From Siccirubricoccus phaeus (GTDB lineage: Bacteria; Pseudomonadota; Alphaproteobacteria; Acetobacterales; Acetobacteraceae): a stretch of DNA of 64,000 nt. Positions 7,555 to 15,969 of the stretch are shown here, piece by piece; the first letter of the stretch is position 1, and each line of letters starts with the position of its first letter. The notes beneath the pieces are model-generated. The model made no database searches, was not told the DNA's origin, and was given only the letters and a program-made list of their open reading frames with translations. The stretch lies in NCBI RefSeq assembly GCF_008360935.1, contig NZ_SRXO01000028.1:22580-86579 (forward strand). The letters run 5' to 3'. The position numbers and the translations under genes are program-made.

Positions 7555-8250
7555 ATGTCCCTCGGTCATAGCCTCAGCCTGGTGCTGGCCCCGCCGCACC
7601 CGGCCGGCCGTCCCTTCATCCTCGGCGGTGCCGTCGTCGCCCTGCTCGGCCTGCTCTGGCTGGGCGCCTGGCTGTTCTGGCTGGGGGCGATCTTCGCCCT
7701 GTTCTGCCTGTATTTCTTCCGCGACCCGGAACGGGTGCCGCCGCACCGGCCGGATCTGGTGCTGGCGCCGGCGGATGGGCATGTCGTCTCCATCGTCCAG
7801 GCGGTGCCGCCGGCGGAGCTGGGGCTGGATGCGGCGCCGCGCTGGCGGGTGGCGATCTTCCTCTCCGTCCTCGATGTGCATGTGAACCGGGTGCCGGCGG
7901 ATGGCACGGTGACGCGCATCGCCTATCGCCACGGCGCCTATCTCAGCGCCAACCTGGACAAGGCCAGCGAGGAGAATGAGCGCAACGCCATCGCCCTGAA
8001 GCTGGCGGCTGGCGGCGATCTCGCCGTGGTGCAGATCGCCGGGCTGGTGGCGCGCCGCATCCTCTGCGACATCCGCGAGGGCGATGTGGTGCAGGCCGGC
8101 GAGCGCTTCGGCATCATCCGCTTCGGCAGCCGCACCGACGTGTATCTGCCGCATGGCGTGAAGCCGCTGGTGGAGGAGGGCCAGACCATGATCGGCGGCG
8201 AGACGGTGATCGCGGAGCTGAGCGTCGCGGCGCCGGGGGCGGCGGCATGA
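7555..8250 (+). CDS. psd: Phosphatidylserine decarboxylase proenzyme, short (archaeal-type) form
   Basis: Decarboxylates phosphatidylserine to phosphatidylethanolamine at the inner membrane. 231 residues with two hydrophobic segments (about 20-53). The autocleavage site is [10 protein letters not shown], with Gly191-Ser192 as the processing point that generates the pyruvoyl group. The catalytic-triad Asp and His are likely in APADGH (72-76) and DVHVNR (107-112). The gene overlaps pssA by four bases (ATGA), so the two consecutive steps of phosphatidylethanolamine synthesis are translationally coupled. Confidence 0.95.
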   Translation: MSLGHSLSLVLAPPHPAGRPFILGGAVVALLGLLWLGAWLFWLGAIFALFCLYFFRDPERVPPHRPDLVLAPADGHVVSIVQAVPPAELGLDAAPRWRVAIFLSVLDVHVNRVPADGTVTRIAYRHGAYLSANLDKASEENERNAIALKLAAGGDLAVVQIAGLVARRILCDIREGDVVQAGERFGIIRFGSRTDVYLPHGVKPLVEEGQTMIGGETVIAELSVAAPGAAA

Positions 8251-9149
8251 GCGGCGCGCAACGCCCGCCCGGGCTGCGCGGCAGGCTGCGCCGCTTCCGC
8301 CCGCGTACCCGGCCGCGCTTCGCCGGCCTCTCCTTCAACCGGCTGATCCCGAACATCCTCACCATGCTCGGCCTCTGCGCCGGGCTTTCCGCCATCCGCC
8401 TGGCGCTGGACGCGCAATGGGAGAAGGCGGCGGCGCTGGTGGTGGTCGCGGCGGCGATCGACGGGGTGGATGGCCGGCTGGCGCGGCTGCTGAAGGCGAC
8501 CACCCGCTTCGGCGCGGAATTCGACAGCCTGTCGGATTTCCTCTGCTTCGGCGTGGCGCCGGGGCTGATCCTCTACCTCTGGTCGCTGCATGGCGGCGGC
8601 GGCTTCGGCTATGCGCCCTGCATCTTCTTCGCCGTCTGCTCCGCCCTGCGCCTCGCGCGCTTCAATGCCAGCATCGTGGAGGTGGCGGCGGTGCCGCTGG
8701 CCGGGCCGCCGCCCAAGCCGGCCTTCGCCCAGAGCTTCTTCACCGGCGTCCCGGCCCCGGCCGGGGCGGGGCTGGCGCTGTTCCCGATGTTCGCCGCCCT
8801 GGCCTTCGGCGCCTGGGGCTGGGAGGGGCTGGCGGCGGCGATCCGCCACCCGGCGGTCTCTGCCGTGATCCTGCTGGCGGTCGGGGCGCTGATGGTCTCC
8901 ACCCTGCCGACCTGGAGCTTCAAGAATTTCAAGATCCCGGCGGGCTATGTGCTGCCGCTGCTGCTGGGCGTCGGTAGCTATGTCGCGGTGCTGCTGACCG
9001 AGCCCTGGGCGGCGCTGGCGGGCGGCGGGCTGATCTATGCCGGGATGCTGCCCTTCTCCCTGCGCTCCTACTGGCGGCTGGAGCGGGAGGCGGAGACGAT
9101 GCTGGAGCCGGTGGTGGTGGGCGAGGGGCGGGAGCGCCCGGGGGGGTGA
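8247..9149 (+). CDS. pssA: CDP-diacylglycerol--serine O-phosphatidyltransferase
   Basis: Makes phosphatidylserine from CDP-diacylglycerol and serine, the substrate for the upstream Psd. 300 residues with about eight hydrophobic segments. The CDP-alcohol phosphotransferase signature is complete at residues 72-97: DGVDGRLAR, then G89, D93 and D97 in [11 protein letters not shown] basic N-terminal stretch ([14 protein letters not shown]) precedes the first helix. Its ATG is inside the psd stop overlap at 8247-8250. A repeat-filled gap follows the stop, so the operon ends here. Confidence 0.95.
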   Translation: MSGAQRPPGLRGRLRRFRPRTRPRFAGLSFNRLIPNILTMLGLCAGLSAIRLALDAQWEKAAALVVVAAAIDGVDGRLARLLKATTRFGAEFDSLSDFLCFGVAPGLILYLWSLHGGGGFGYAPCIFFAVCSALRLARFNASIVEVAAVPLAGPPPKPAFAQSFFTGVPAPAGAGLALFPMFAALAFGAWGWEGLAAAIRHPAVSAVILLAVGALMVSTLPTWSFKNFKIPAGYVLPLLLGVGSYVAVLLTEPWAALAGGGLIYAGMLPFSLRSYWRLEREAETMLEPVVVGEGRERPGG

Positions 9150-9171
9150 ATGGGGCTCCGCCCCATGGGCA

Positions 9172-9372
9172 TGGCAGTGAAGGTCGGGGGCTTTGTCCGT
9201 TGGCGGCAGTGCCGCCAACCCCCCCACCGGGGAGGGTACCCCTCCCCGGACCCCGGTCTGAGTCTTGGACCCGACGGTTGAACCTGCCGACTTGAACCGG
9301 GGTCGGGGGCCACCCCTCGGCGGGGGGTGGCGGCACTGCCGCCAACGGGCGAAGCCCCCACCGGCTTTGGCG
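9172..9372. repeat. Dispersed GC-rich repeat, GGGGTCCGGGG family (large inverted copy)
   Basis: Two arms mirror each other: GTTGGCGGCAGTGCCGCCAAC at the left and GGCGGCACTGCCGCCAACGG at the right. Between them are CGGGGAGGGTACCC and a core GGTTGAACCTGCCGACTTG. The rest of the 9150-9566 gap has no recognisable gene. Confidence 0.75.
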
Positions 9373-9566
9373 GGGGCGGTACGTCGGGCAGAGTCCCAGT
9401 CCTTCCTCCCCTTATTCTTGTGCTTCCAAAACCGGCCTTGCAGGGCAGCCGTGACGGTTGCCCCCCATTGCCCGCCCATCCGGTAGCTTGCTAGGTTTTC
9501 GCGCGAGAAAGCGGGACGATCGGCCCGCCCAACGAAAACAACGTCCAAGCCATACGGAGTTCGCGC

Positions 9567-10349
9567 GTGACCGAGCCCGAACTGCTCACTGTCGAGATCA
9601 ACGGCTTCCCCACCCGCATCTGGCGCAAGGGCAGCGGCAAGCCCCTGGGCTTCCTGGCCGGCTTCGGCGGGCTGCCGCGCTGGGTGCCTTTCCTCGATGC
9701 GCTGGCGGCGAAGCGTACCGTCATCGTGCCTTCCCTGCCGGGCTTCCCGGGCGGCGATCGCGGCCATTCGGTGCTCGACACCCATCTGGACTGGGTGCTG
9801 GCCACCCGCCGCCTCCTCGGCGCCGCGGGGCTGGATGGCGCCGATCTGGCGGCCAGCTCGGTCGGCGCCTCCCTCGCTGCGGAGGTCGCGGCGCTCTGGC
9901 CGGAAACCCGCCGGAAGCTGGCCCTCATCGCCCCCTTCGGCCTGTTCGATGAGAGGGACCCGCCCACCGACCCCTGGGCCCAGCGCATGACCGACCTGCC
10001 CGGCCTGCTGACCGCCGACCCGGAGCGCTGGAAGGCGCTGAAGGCGGTGCCGGAAGGCGCCAATTCCGTGGAATGGCCGATCGAGCAGACCCGTGCCAGC
10101 GAGGCCGCCGCCCGCATCTTCTGGCCGCTGGGCAATACCCGCTTGGAGAAGCGCCTGCCGCTGGTCTCCGCCCCCACCCTGCTGCTCTGGGGGGAGCAGG
10201 ACCGGATCATGCCGCGCAGCTACGCCGCCCGCATCGCCGGCCTGCTGGGCGGCCCCAGCGAGACGCGTATCATCCCAGGCGCCGGCCATCTGGCGGAGCT
10301 CGACGCGCCGGAGGCGGTGGCCGCGGCGATCCTTGCCTTCACGGAGTGA
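9567..10349 (+). CDS. Alpha/beta-fold hydrolase
   Basis: 260 residues of a compact alpha/beta hydrolase. The nucleophile elbow is probably ASSVGAS with Ser98, which departs from the canonical GxSxG at its first position. The acid is in LLLWGEQDRI and the histidine in GAGHLAELD near the C-terminus, both at standard spacing. The substrate cannot be read from sequence; relatives include C-C bond hydrolases and esterases. The start is GTG 9567. The stop is six bases before the next hydrolase start, so the two form an operon. Confidence 0.85.
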   Translation: MTEPELLTVEINGFPTRIWRKGSGKPLGFLAGFGGLPRWVPFLDALAAKRTVIVPSLPGFPGGDRGHSVLDTHLDWVLATRRLLGAAGLDGADLAASSVGASLAAEVAALWPETRRKLALIAPFGLFDERDPPTDPWAQRMTDLPGLLTADPERWKALKAVPEGANSVEWPIEQTRASEAAARIFWPLGNTRLEKRLPLVSAPTLLLWGEQDRIMPRSYAARIAGLLGGPSETRIIPGAGHLAELDAPEAVAAAILAFTE

Positions 10350-10354
10350 CCCCC

Positions 10355-11302
10355 ATGCCGATCGACCCCGGGGCGCAGAGCGTCCTCGACCTCATCAAGC
10401 AGCTCGGCCGGCCGCCGATCCATACGCTGACGCCCGCCGAGGCGCGCGAGGCCTCGGCCAAATCCCGCACCATCCTGCAGCCGGAGGGGGAAGCGGTGGC
10501 CGAGTGCGAGGACATGGAATGCCCCGGCCCGCGCGGCCCCATCCGGCTGCGCCGCTACCGCGCCGCCGGCACGGCGGCGGCGGAGAAGCTGCCCTGCCTG
10601 CTCTATCTGCATGGCGGCGGCTGGGTGATCGGCGATCTGGACAGCCATGACCAGCCCTGCCGGCTCCTCGCCAATGCGGCGCGCTGCTGCGTCATCGCCG
10701 TGGATTACCGGATGGCGCCGGAGCATCCCTACCCGGCTGCGGTGGAGGATTGCGCCGCCGCCCTGCGCTTCGTGGCGGCGCAGGTGGAGGCGCTGCGCCT
10801 CGACCCCGCCCGGCTGGCGGTGGGCGGGGACAGCGCCGGCGGCAACCTGGCCGCGGTGCTGGCGCTGATGTCGCGCGACGGCGAGCTGCCGCCGGTGGGA
10901 TTCCAGATGCTGCTCTACCCCGCCACCGACATGGCGGGCGAGCACCCGGCCTATCAGCGCTTCACCGAGGGGCTGATCCTGACCGACAAGACCATGCGCT
11001 GGTTCATCGACCATTACGTGCCGGAGAAGGCGCGGCGCTATGACTGGCAGGCCTCGCCGCTGCGTGCCGCCAGCCTCGCCGGGACCGCGACCGCCTATGT
11101 GATGACCGCCGGCTACGACCCGCTGGTGGATGAGGGCGCGGCCTATGCCCGGCGGCTGGAGGCGGATGGCGTGCGGGTAACGCATATCCATATGGCCGAC
11201 CAGATCCACGCCTTCCTGACCATGGGGAAATTCGTCCCGGCCTCCGATCTGGCGCTGCGGCAGGCGGCGCTGGCCGTGGCGCATCACTGGGCGCATGGTT
11301 GA
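10355..11302 (+). CDS. Hormone-sensitive-lipase-type esterase (alpha/beta hydrolase family IV)
   Basis: 315 residues. The oxyanion-hole motif HGGGW is at 86-90, DYRMAPEHPYPAA at about 117-129, and the nucleophile elbow GDSAGG has Ser160. AGYDPLVDEG and QIHAFL supply the Asp and His. This is a complete family IV carboxylesterase; substrates are usually short-chain esters. The ATG at 10355 is close behind the preceding hydrolase, which suggests a two-gene operon. A stem-loop follows the stop. Confidence 0.9.
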   Translation: MPIDPGAQSVLDLIKQLGRPPIHTLTPAEAREASAKSRTILQPEGEAVAECEDMECPGPRGPIRLRRYRAAGTAAAEKLPCLLYLHGGGWVIGDLDSHDQPCRLLANAARCCVIAVDYRMAPEHPYPAAVEDCAAALRFVAAQVEALRLDPARLAVGGDSAGGNLAAVLALMSRDGELPPVGFQMLLYPATDMAGEHPAYQRFTEGLILTDKTMRWFIDHYVPEKARRYDWQASPLRAASLAGTATAYVMTAGYDPLVDEGAAYARRLEADGVRVTHIHMADQIHAFLTMGKFVPASDLALRQAALAVAHHWAHG

Positions 11303-11307
11303 TGGTG

Positions 11308-11337
11308 AAGGCCGGGGCGCTGCGGCCCCGGGCCTTT
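11308..11337 (+). terminator. Probable terminator after the esterase
   Basis: AAGGCCGGGGC pairs with GGCCCCGGGCCTT with one bulged base around a short loop, then CTTTGG. It starts six bases after the stop. Confidence 0.5.
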
Positions 11338-11509
11338 GGCTGTGCTTCCGGAGCTTGCGGTTCCGGCGGTGGCGCCGGCCGGGCTTGGCTGACCGCACCG
11401 GGCCTTGCGCGGGTCCGGGGCAGCGTCCGGCTGGCTGGGCCCGCGGATAGGTCCGGCGGGCTCGGTGCCCCCGGTCCGCAGGCCTGCGGCTCCGGACGCC
11501 GGCCTGTGT

Positions 11510-11580
11510 CTTCAAAGGTCTGCCTGTCCGCTCCGTTCGCCGGAAATCCGGCGGGCTTCGCGGGCAGGATACCAGGCGCG
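11510..11580. repeat. Dispersed repeat, CTTCGCGGGCAGG family, inside a 428-bp gap
   Basis: A diverged copy: CTGCCTGTCCGCTCCGTTCG, then CCGGAAATCCGGCGGGCTTCG and CGGGCAGGA. Better copies are at 12545-12632, 27536-27603 and 49842-49905. The remainder of 11303-11730 shows no gene. Confidence 0.6.
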
Positions 11581-11730
11581 CCGGGCATTGTGGTTCCGGG
11601 GCAGGTATCCCCCTCCGGCTGAGGCCGTCCGGGGGAGATGGCTCCCGGCAAGGGGCCGGAGCGGTTGCCGTGACCCGAAGCGGGTAGGCACCGCCCCGGC
11701 CGAGGACCTCCAGGGCAGGACATAGAAACC

Positions 11731-12498
11731 ATGGCAGGCATGCTGGAAGGCAAATCGGCGCTGATCACCGGGGCGGGCTCCGGCATCGGCCGCGCCGCGG
11801 CGCTGGCCTTCGCGCGGGAAGGCGCCTGGGTGGCGGCGGCGGACCTCACGCTGGAGACCGCCCAGCGGACCCTGGCTGCCATCGAGGCAGCGGGCGGCCA
11901 GGGCGTCGCCATCGCCTGCGACGTGACCGACGACGCCGCCGTCGCCGCGATGGTGGCGGCCACGGTGAACGCCTTCGGCGGGCTGGACTGCGCCTTCAAC
12001 AATGCCGGCATCGCGCCCTACCAGGTGAACGCCATCGGCGTGGCGACGGCGGATATCGAGGAGGCGGCCTGGCAGCGCATCCTGGACGTGAACCTCACCG
12101 GCGTCTGGCGCTGCCTCAGGCATGAGGTGGCACAGATGCGCCGGCAGGGCGGCGGGGCCATCGTGAACACCGCCTCGATCGGCGGGCTGGTGGGGCTGCG
12201 GGGGTCTTCCGCCTATGCGGTCAGCAAGCATGCGGTGCTGGGGCTGACGAAGACGGCCGCCATCGACCATGCGGCGGACAACATCCGGGTGAACGCGGTC
12301 TGCCCGGGCTATATCGAGACGCCGATGACCGAGGAGTCCATGCGCCGGGCCGGGGAGCGCATCCTGGCACGGGTGCCGATGGCCAGGCTGGGCCAGCCGG
12401 GCGAGATCGCCGAGGCGGTGGTCTGGATGTGCTCCGACCGCGCGAGCTTCGTCACCGGCGCGGCCTGGACGGTGGATGGGGGCTATACTGCGGTGTGA
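11731..12498 (+). CDS. Short-chain dehydrogenase/reductase (classical SDR)
   Basis: 255 residues with all classical SDR signatures: TGAGSGIG at 13-20 for NAD(P) binding, NNAG near residue 90, the catalytic Ser in NTASIGGLVG, YAVSK near 165, and PGYIETPM near 195. A substrate cannot be assigned; the overall pattern resembles glucose-1-dehydrogenase or cyclopentanol-dehydrogenase-like SDRs. ATG 11731 matches the usual length. It stands alone, and a cluster of hairpin repeats begins within ten bases of its stop. Confidence 0.88.
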   Translation: MAGMLEGKSALITGAGSGIGRAAALAFAREGAWVAAADLTLETAQRTLAAIEAAGGQGVAIACDVTDDAAVAAMVAATVNAFGGLDCAFNNAGIAPYQVNAIGVATADIEEAAWQRILDVNLTGVWRCLRHEVAQMRRQGGGAIVNTASIGGLVGLRGSSAYAVSKHAVLGLTKTAAIDHAADNIRVNAVCPGYIETPMTEESMRRAGERILARVPMARLGQPGEIAEAVVWMCSDRASFVTGAAWTVDGGYTAV

Positions 12499-12632
12499 CG
12501 CGCTCTAGTGGCCCGATTCCGCAGTCCTGCGGGCTTCGTTCTCGGGCTATCAGCTTTTGTTTTCAGTGGCCTGCTTGTCCGCTGCGTTCGCTGGGAGTCC
12601 AGCGAACTTCGCGGGCAGGACATTAGGGGAAA
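12499..12632. repeat. Dispersed repeats after the SDR gene (CTTCGCGGGCAGG family)
   Basis: Begins with a CTCTAG remnant, then CCCGATTCCGCAGTCCTGCG, then TGTCCGCTGCGTTCGCTGG, and finally CCAGCGAACTTCG followed by CGGGCAGGACA. The order matches copies at 27385-27603 and, reversed, 49842-49960. The remaining bases to 12758 hold no gene. Confidence 0.75.
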
Positions 12633-12758
12633 CCGGGTTCCGTTCCCCCTCCGCCGCCGGCGAGCAGGATCAGGAGGGGGGCGCCCGAGGCCGGCAGGGC
12701 CTCCTGACGGAACCGTCCCGGCTGGCCGGCTGCAGCGCACCGGGGGCCCGCGCGGGGA

Positions 12759-13208
12759 TCAGCCCTCGGCCTGCATCAGCTTGTCGCGGAAGGCGGTGAC
12801 CTTCTCGCGCAATTCGCGCATTGCGTCGGGGTTGGCGCCGCAGCTCTCGCCGACCCAGTAAGGCTTCAGCGCCTTGGCCTTCTCGCGCAGCGCCTGGCCC
12901 TGTTCCGTCAGGCGGACGCGCACCTGGCGCTCATCCGCCATGTCGCGGGTGCGCCGGACCAGCCCCGCCGCTTCCAGCCGCTTCAGCAGGGGCGTCAGCG
13001 TGCTGCTCTCCAGGAACAGCTTGTCGCCGATCTGCCCGACGGTCAGGTCGTCCTCCGTCCACAGCACCAGCAGCGCCAGGAATTGCGGGTAGGTGAGGCC
13101 CAGCTTGTCCAGCACCTTCTTGTTCGCCCGCCCGACCGCCTGGGCGGCGGAGTGCAGGGCGAAGCAGAGATAGTCGTCGAGCCTGGGCAGCGGTTGGAGG
13201 TGGGACAT
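12759..13208 (-). CDS. ohrR: MarR-family regulator of the OhrR (organic hydroperoxide sensor) type
   Basis: 149 residues with a winged-helix core. The N-terminal DDYLCFALHSA places Cys15 where OhrR proteins carry the peroxidatic cysteine. A second cysteine, Cys123 in GESCGANPD, fits the two-Cys (Xanthomonas-like) subclass. GLTYPQFLALLVLW and FLESSTLTPLLKRLEAAGLV are the family's recognition-helix region. Such repressors lose DNA binding when Cys15 is oxidised. The usual target ohr is not in the window; the divergent neighbour is a secreted repeat protein. GAGGAG lies seven bases before the ATG at 13208. Confidence 0.88.
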   Translation of the reverse strand: MSHLQPLPRLDDYLCFALHSAAQAVGRANKKVLDKLGLTYPQFLALLVLWTEDDLTVGQIGDKLFLESSTLTPLLKRLEAAGLVRRTRDMADERQVRVRLTEQGQALREKAKALKPYWVGESCGANPDAMRELREKVTAFRDKLMQAEG

Positions 13209-13251
13209 GGGATGGCTCCTCGGAGGGTGCCGTGTGACTGTGCCTCTTGCT

Positions 13252-13358
13252 TAGAGCGTGATCGGTTGAGGTTGAATCGACCGAAACCGTGAATCACGCG
13301 AGCGAACAAAGAGCTAGAGCGGGGCGGGTGAGCGCAGCTCAACCGATCCCACTCTAGG
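13252..13358. repeat. CTAG-bounded hairpin repeat, module C
   Basis: Runs AGAGCGTGATCGGTTGAGG, then ACCGTGAATCACGCGAGCG, AGAGCTAGAGCGGGG, and ends ACCGATCCCACTCTAG. It lies between the ohrR start and the twin palindromes. Related copies are at 27604-27708 and, inverted, 28740-28853 and 50064-50168. Confidence 0.85.
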
Positions 13359-13366
13359 CATATAAA

Positions 13367-13376
13367 TCGTGCACGA
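13367..13376. promoter_or_regulatory. Candidate operator 1: TCGTGCACGA palindrome
   Basis: Perfect 10-bp palindrome in a locally AT-richer stretch (ATAAATCG), 150 bases before the ATG of the secreted protein. A second copy lies 58 bases downstream. The paired palindromes next to an ohrR-like gene suggest regulator binding, but binding by this MarR protein is inference. Confidence 0.55.
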
Positions 13377-13423
13377 CAAACGCGTGAAGGACATAAGCGC
13401 ATGGCAGCCATGCAGTCTTGTCT

Positions 13424-13435
13424 ATCGTGCACGAT
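13424..13435. promoter_or_regulatory. Candidate operator 2: ATCGTGCACGAT palindrome
   Basis: Perfect 12-bp palindrome that includes the core of operator 1. It ends 81 bases before the start codon of the secreted triple-repeat protein. Confidence 0.55.
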
Positions 13436-13516
13436 CTAATCGCCGCGTATCAAGAGGCCAACCAACGCGGCGCCCGGCCAACCCGGCCAGCGCCAGCTCT
13501 CCAAGGAGATGTTTCC

Positions 13517-13846
13517 ATGATCCGCACCGCTCTGCTGGCCTCCGCCCTGGCCTTCGCCACCCTCACCGGCGCCCAGGCTGCCGGCCCCCGCCTCATCGGC
13601 GGCGGCGACAATGCCGAGCTTGCCTATGACGCGCCGAGCGCGAACGTGACCGGCGGCGGCGCTGCCACCCTGCTCGGCGGCGGCGACAACACCCGCGTCG
13701 CCTATACCGGCCCGGTGGTGAGCGCCGCCCCGAGCGGCCTGGTCGCCCGGCTGGTGGGCGGCGGCGTCGATCGCCAGCTGGTCTATGAGGTGCCGGCGGC
13801 GGGCCATGCCAGCCTCGCCGGCACTCCGGCCCGTCACGGCGGCTGA
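13517..13846 (+). CDS. Small secreted protein with three GGGDN-type internal repeats
   Basis: 109 residues. A signal peptide (MIRTALLASALAFATLTGAQA) is followed by three units of about 26 residues: PRLIGGGDNAELAYDAP, ATLLGGGDNTRVAYTGP and ARLVGGGVDRQLVYEVP. The consensus is L-[ILV]-GGG-x-[DN]-x-x-[LV]-x-Y-x-x-P, likely a short beta-hairpin repeat. I do not recognise the family. The ATG at 13517 has AAGGAG at 13503-13508; an earlier in-frame ATG at 13418 would bury the signal peptide. It is divergent from the ohrR-like gene, has two palindromes upstream, and ends in a strong terminator, so it is a monocistronic, probably regulated gene. Confidence 0.8.
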   Translation: MIRTALLASALAFATLTGAQAAGPRLIGGGDNAELAYDAPSANVTGGGAATLLGGGDNTRVAYTGPVVSAAPSGLVARLVGGGVDRQLVYEVPAAGHASLAGTPARHGG

Positions 13847-13903
13847 GCCCCTCTCCTCTCAGCCGCCCGCTGGCTGGGCGCCCCCCTGCCCCAGCCAGCC
13901 GAG

Positions 13904-13945
13904 CCAACCGCGCCAGGGCGAAAGCCCTGGCGCGGTTGGTGTTTT
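13904..13945 (+). terminator. Intrinsic terminator of the secreted repeat-protein gene
   Basis: A perfect 16-bp stem (13904-13919 with 13924-13939), a GAAA tetraloop, then TGTTTT. Confidence 0.92.
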
Positions 13946-13959
13946 CGGGGAAGGGGAAA

Positions 13960-14104
13960 GAGGGCGCTGCCCGTTGGCAGCAGTGCCGCCGACCCTCCGG
14001 ACCCCGGTTTGAGTTTCAGCCCGTGGGTTGGACCCGCAGACTCACACCGGGGTCCGGGGAGGGGTCCCCTCCCCGGCGGGCGTTTGGGGGCAGAGCCCCC
14101 AATC
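13960..14104. repeat. Dispersed GC-rich repeat, GGGGTCCGGGG family
   Basis: Has CCCGTTGGCAGCAGTGCCGCC, GACCCCGGTTTGAG, ACACCGGGGTCCGGGG and GGGGTCCCCTCCCCGGCGGG. A shorter related stretch is at 14335-14398. The rest of the gap up to the tRNA shows only a CCGTATCGG...CCGATACGG inverted repeat near 14127-14160 and no gene. Confidence 0.75.
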
Positions 14105-14403
14105 TTCCCGCTGCAGAAGCTGGATCCGTATCGGCCTGGCCATGTCCGGCCCGATACGGTCAATAGGCCCGGGGAGCCAAGGATTGGCCGCCTGAGCGCG
14201 CCGGCCTCGGTGCCCACGCTCGACAGGCTCTCCAAGGAGGCGTCGTGACGCGGCGCACGGCCTCCGCGCGGCGGCGCTGGGTAGCGCCCCGGCCGGGGAC
14301 CTAGCGAATCGGCTGGCCCAACCTTCGGTCGGGATCGGGCGAGCCCCCTTGGCGGCAGGGCCTGGCGGCGCTGCCGCCAAGGGGCGGAGCCCCGTTCGGC
14401 GAA

Positions 14404-14476
14404 TGGGCCCGGCAGGACTCGAACCTGCAACCAAACCGTTATGAGCGGTCCGCTCTGACCATTGAGCTACAGGCCC
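14404..14476 (-). tRNA. tRNA with CAU anticodon, most likely tRNA-Ile2 (lysidine-modified)
   Basis: Minus-strand cloverleaf of 73 nt without encoded CCA. Acceptor GGGCCTG/CGGGCCC is followed by A. The D arm is GCTCAATGGTCAGAGC, the anticodon loop CTCATAA, the variable region TTGGTT, and the T arm GCAGGTTCGAGTCCTGC. The variable loop and D arm resemble E. coli tRNA-Ile(CAU) more than elongator Met, so TilS-dependent AUA decoding is inferred. Confidence 0.85.
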
Positions 14477-14572
14477 CCGCGGCACAGATGCCGGGCGGCG
14501 CGGGCGAAGGCAAGCGCGGCGCTTTGCCGATTCCGCCGCCGCGGCGTTATCCCCGGCACGAAGGAGATGGCC

Positions 14573-14992
14573 ATGACCGATGACGAGATCCGCGACATCC
14601 TGCTCACCACCCGTCGCATCGCCGTGGTCGGCGCTTCCGAAAAGCCGGAGCGGCCGAGTTTCGGCGTCGCCGGCTTCCTGGTCTCCCGCGGCTATGAGGT
14701 GACGCCGGTCAATCCCGGCCTGGCCGGCAAGGCCATCCATGGCCGCCCGGTGGCGGCGCGGCTGGAGGAGGTCGGGCCCCTCGACATGGTCGACGTCTTC
14801 CGCCGCTCCGAGGATGCCGGGGCGGTGGTGGAGGAGGCGATCCGCCTCGGCGCCCGCACCGTCTGGCTGCAGCTCGGCGTCCGGGACGATGCCGCCGGCG
14901 AGCGCGCCCGCGCCGCCGGGCTGCGCTTCGTCCAGGATCGCTGCCCCGTCATCGAATGGCGCCGGCTGGGGCTTCCCGATCACATTGCCTAA
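14573..14992 (+). CDS. CoA-binding domain protein (YccU-like)
   Basis: 139 residues, a single Rossmann-type CoA-binding domain: IAVVGASEKPERPSFGVA near residues 17-34, YEVTPVNPGLAG, then VDVFRRSEDAGAVVEEAI and a C-terminal RCPVIEW. Stand-alone proteins of this family bind CoA-type ligands; no enzymatic role is established. ATG 14573 is favoured over ATG 14567 because AAGGAG (14561-14566) then has a six-base spacing. It is monocistronic. Confidence 0.85.
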   Translation: MTDDEIRDILLTTRRIAVVGASEKPERPSFGVAGFLVSRGYEVTPVNPGLAGKAIHGRPVAARLEEVGPLDMVDVFRRSEDAGAVVEEAIRLGARTVWLQLGVRDDAAGERARAAGLRFVQDRCPVIEWRRLGLPDHIA

Positions 14993-15092
14993 AATTCATC
15001 TTTAACCGTTTCGACGCTTGAAACGCCCACAGCGCCGGGCCACCTCGCCGCCGTGGCCCGCATCGCGCGGGGCCAGGAGGCTGAGGGACCCC

Positions 15093-15911
15093 ATGAACGA
15101 CGAGGAACGCCGGATCATCACCCAATTCGTCGAGCGGATTGCCGGGGTGGCACCGGCGCCCTCCGCCTCCGCCTCCGCTCGGCCCTGGGGCGGCGGCAGC
15201 GTGCCGCAGACCGCCCCTAACCTGCCGCCGGTGGACCGAGAGGCGGATGCGCTGATCGCCGACCTCTTCGCCCGCTACCCGGAAGCGCGCTACCGCATCG
15301 CCCAGACCGCCTTCGTCCAGGAAGCGGCGCTGGTGGAGGCGCAGAACCGCCTTCGCCAGATGGAGTGGGAGCTGGAGAATGCCCGGCGCGAGGCCCAGGC
15401 GGCGCAACAGGCGCCGCGCGGCGGCGGGCTGTTCGGCGGCATGTTCGGCGGCGGCGGCGGCAATCAGCGCCCGGCGGCGCCCATGCCGCCGCCGCCCCAG
15501 CCGGTCTATCCGCCGGGTTACAACCCCGGCATGCTGCAGCCGCAGCGCTCCGGCCCTGGCTTCCTCGGCACGGCGCTGACCACGGCGGCGGGCGTCGCCG
15601 GCGGCATGGTGCTGGGCAACATGCTGATGAACGCCTTCTCCCAGCACGGCGCCAGCGCCGCCACGGCGGCGACGGACCTGGCCGGCGGCGCGGCCGACGC
15701 CCTGCCCGCCGCCTCCCCCTGGTCGGATCCCGGCGCGGCTGCGGCGGCGGCGGGCTGGGGCGCCGATGGCGGCGAGAAATCCGCCTGGGGCGGCGCCGAG
15801 AAGGATTTCAGCCAGTCCGACGCCACCCCGGCCAGCTATGACGACAGCAGCGGCGGCTACGACGATGGCAGCGGCTATGATGATGGCGGGAGCGGCGACG
15901 AGGACATCTGA
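15093..15911 (+). CDS. DUF2076 family protein
   Basis: 272 residues. An N-terminal conserved segment (MNDEERRIITQFVERIAG; later ADALIADLFARYPEARYRIAQTA) is followed by a coiled-coil-like stretch (LVEAQNRLRQMEWELENARRE), and then Gly/Pro-rich linkers (GGGLFGGMFGGGGG). The middle holds a glycine-zipper-like hydrophobic segment, LTTAAGVAGGMVLGNMLM, that could insert in a membrane. The C-terminus is Asp/Gly/Ser-rich and very acidic. This layout is typical of DUF2076, whose function is unknown. ATG 15093 matches the domain start. A 33-bp palindrome lies 25 bases past the stop. Confidence 0.8.
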   Translation: MNDEERRIITQFVERIAGVAPAPSASASARPWGGGSVPQTAPNLPPVDREADALIADLFARYPEARYRIAQTAFVQEAALVEAQNRLRQMEWELENARREAQAAQQAPRGGGLFGGMFGGGGGNQRPAAPMPPPPQPVYPPGYNPGMLQPQRSGPGFLGTALTTAAGVAGGMVLGNMLMNAFSQHGASAATAATDLAGGAADALPAASPWSDPGAAAAAAGWGADGGEKSAWGGAEKDFSQSDATPASYDDSSGGYDDGSGYDDGGSGDEDI

Positions 15912-15936
15912 TCCCTGACGCTTCCTCATTGATCCC

Positions 15937-15969
15937 GCGCATGGCATGAGGGATCCTCATGCCATGCGC
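15937..15969. promoter_or_regulatory. 33-bp perfect palindrome over the LysR start codon
   Basis: Arms 15937-15951 and 15955-15969 are perfectly complementary (GCGCATGGCATGAGG) around GAT. The right arm contains the ATG at 15964. It could be a LysR autoregulatory site, a hairpin hiding the start codon, or the terminator of DUF2076, though no T tract follows. Confidence 0.7.
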
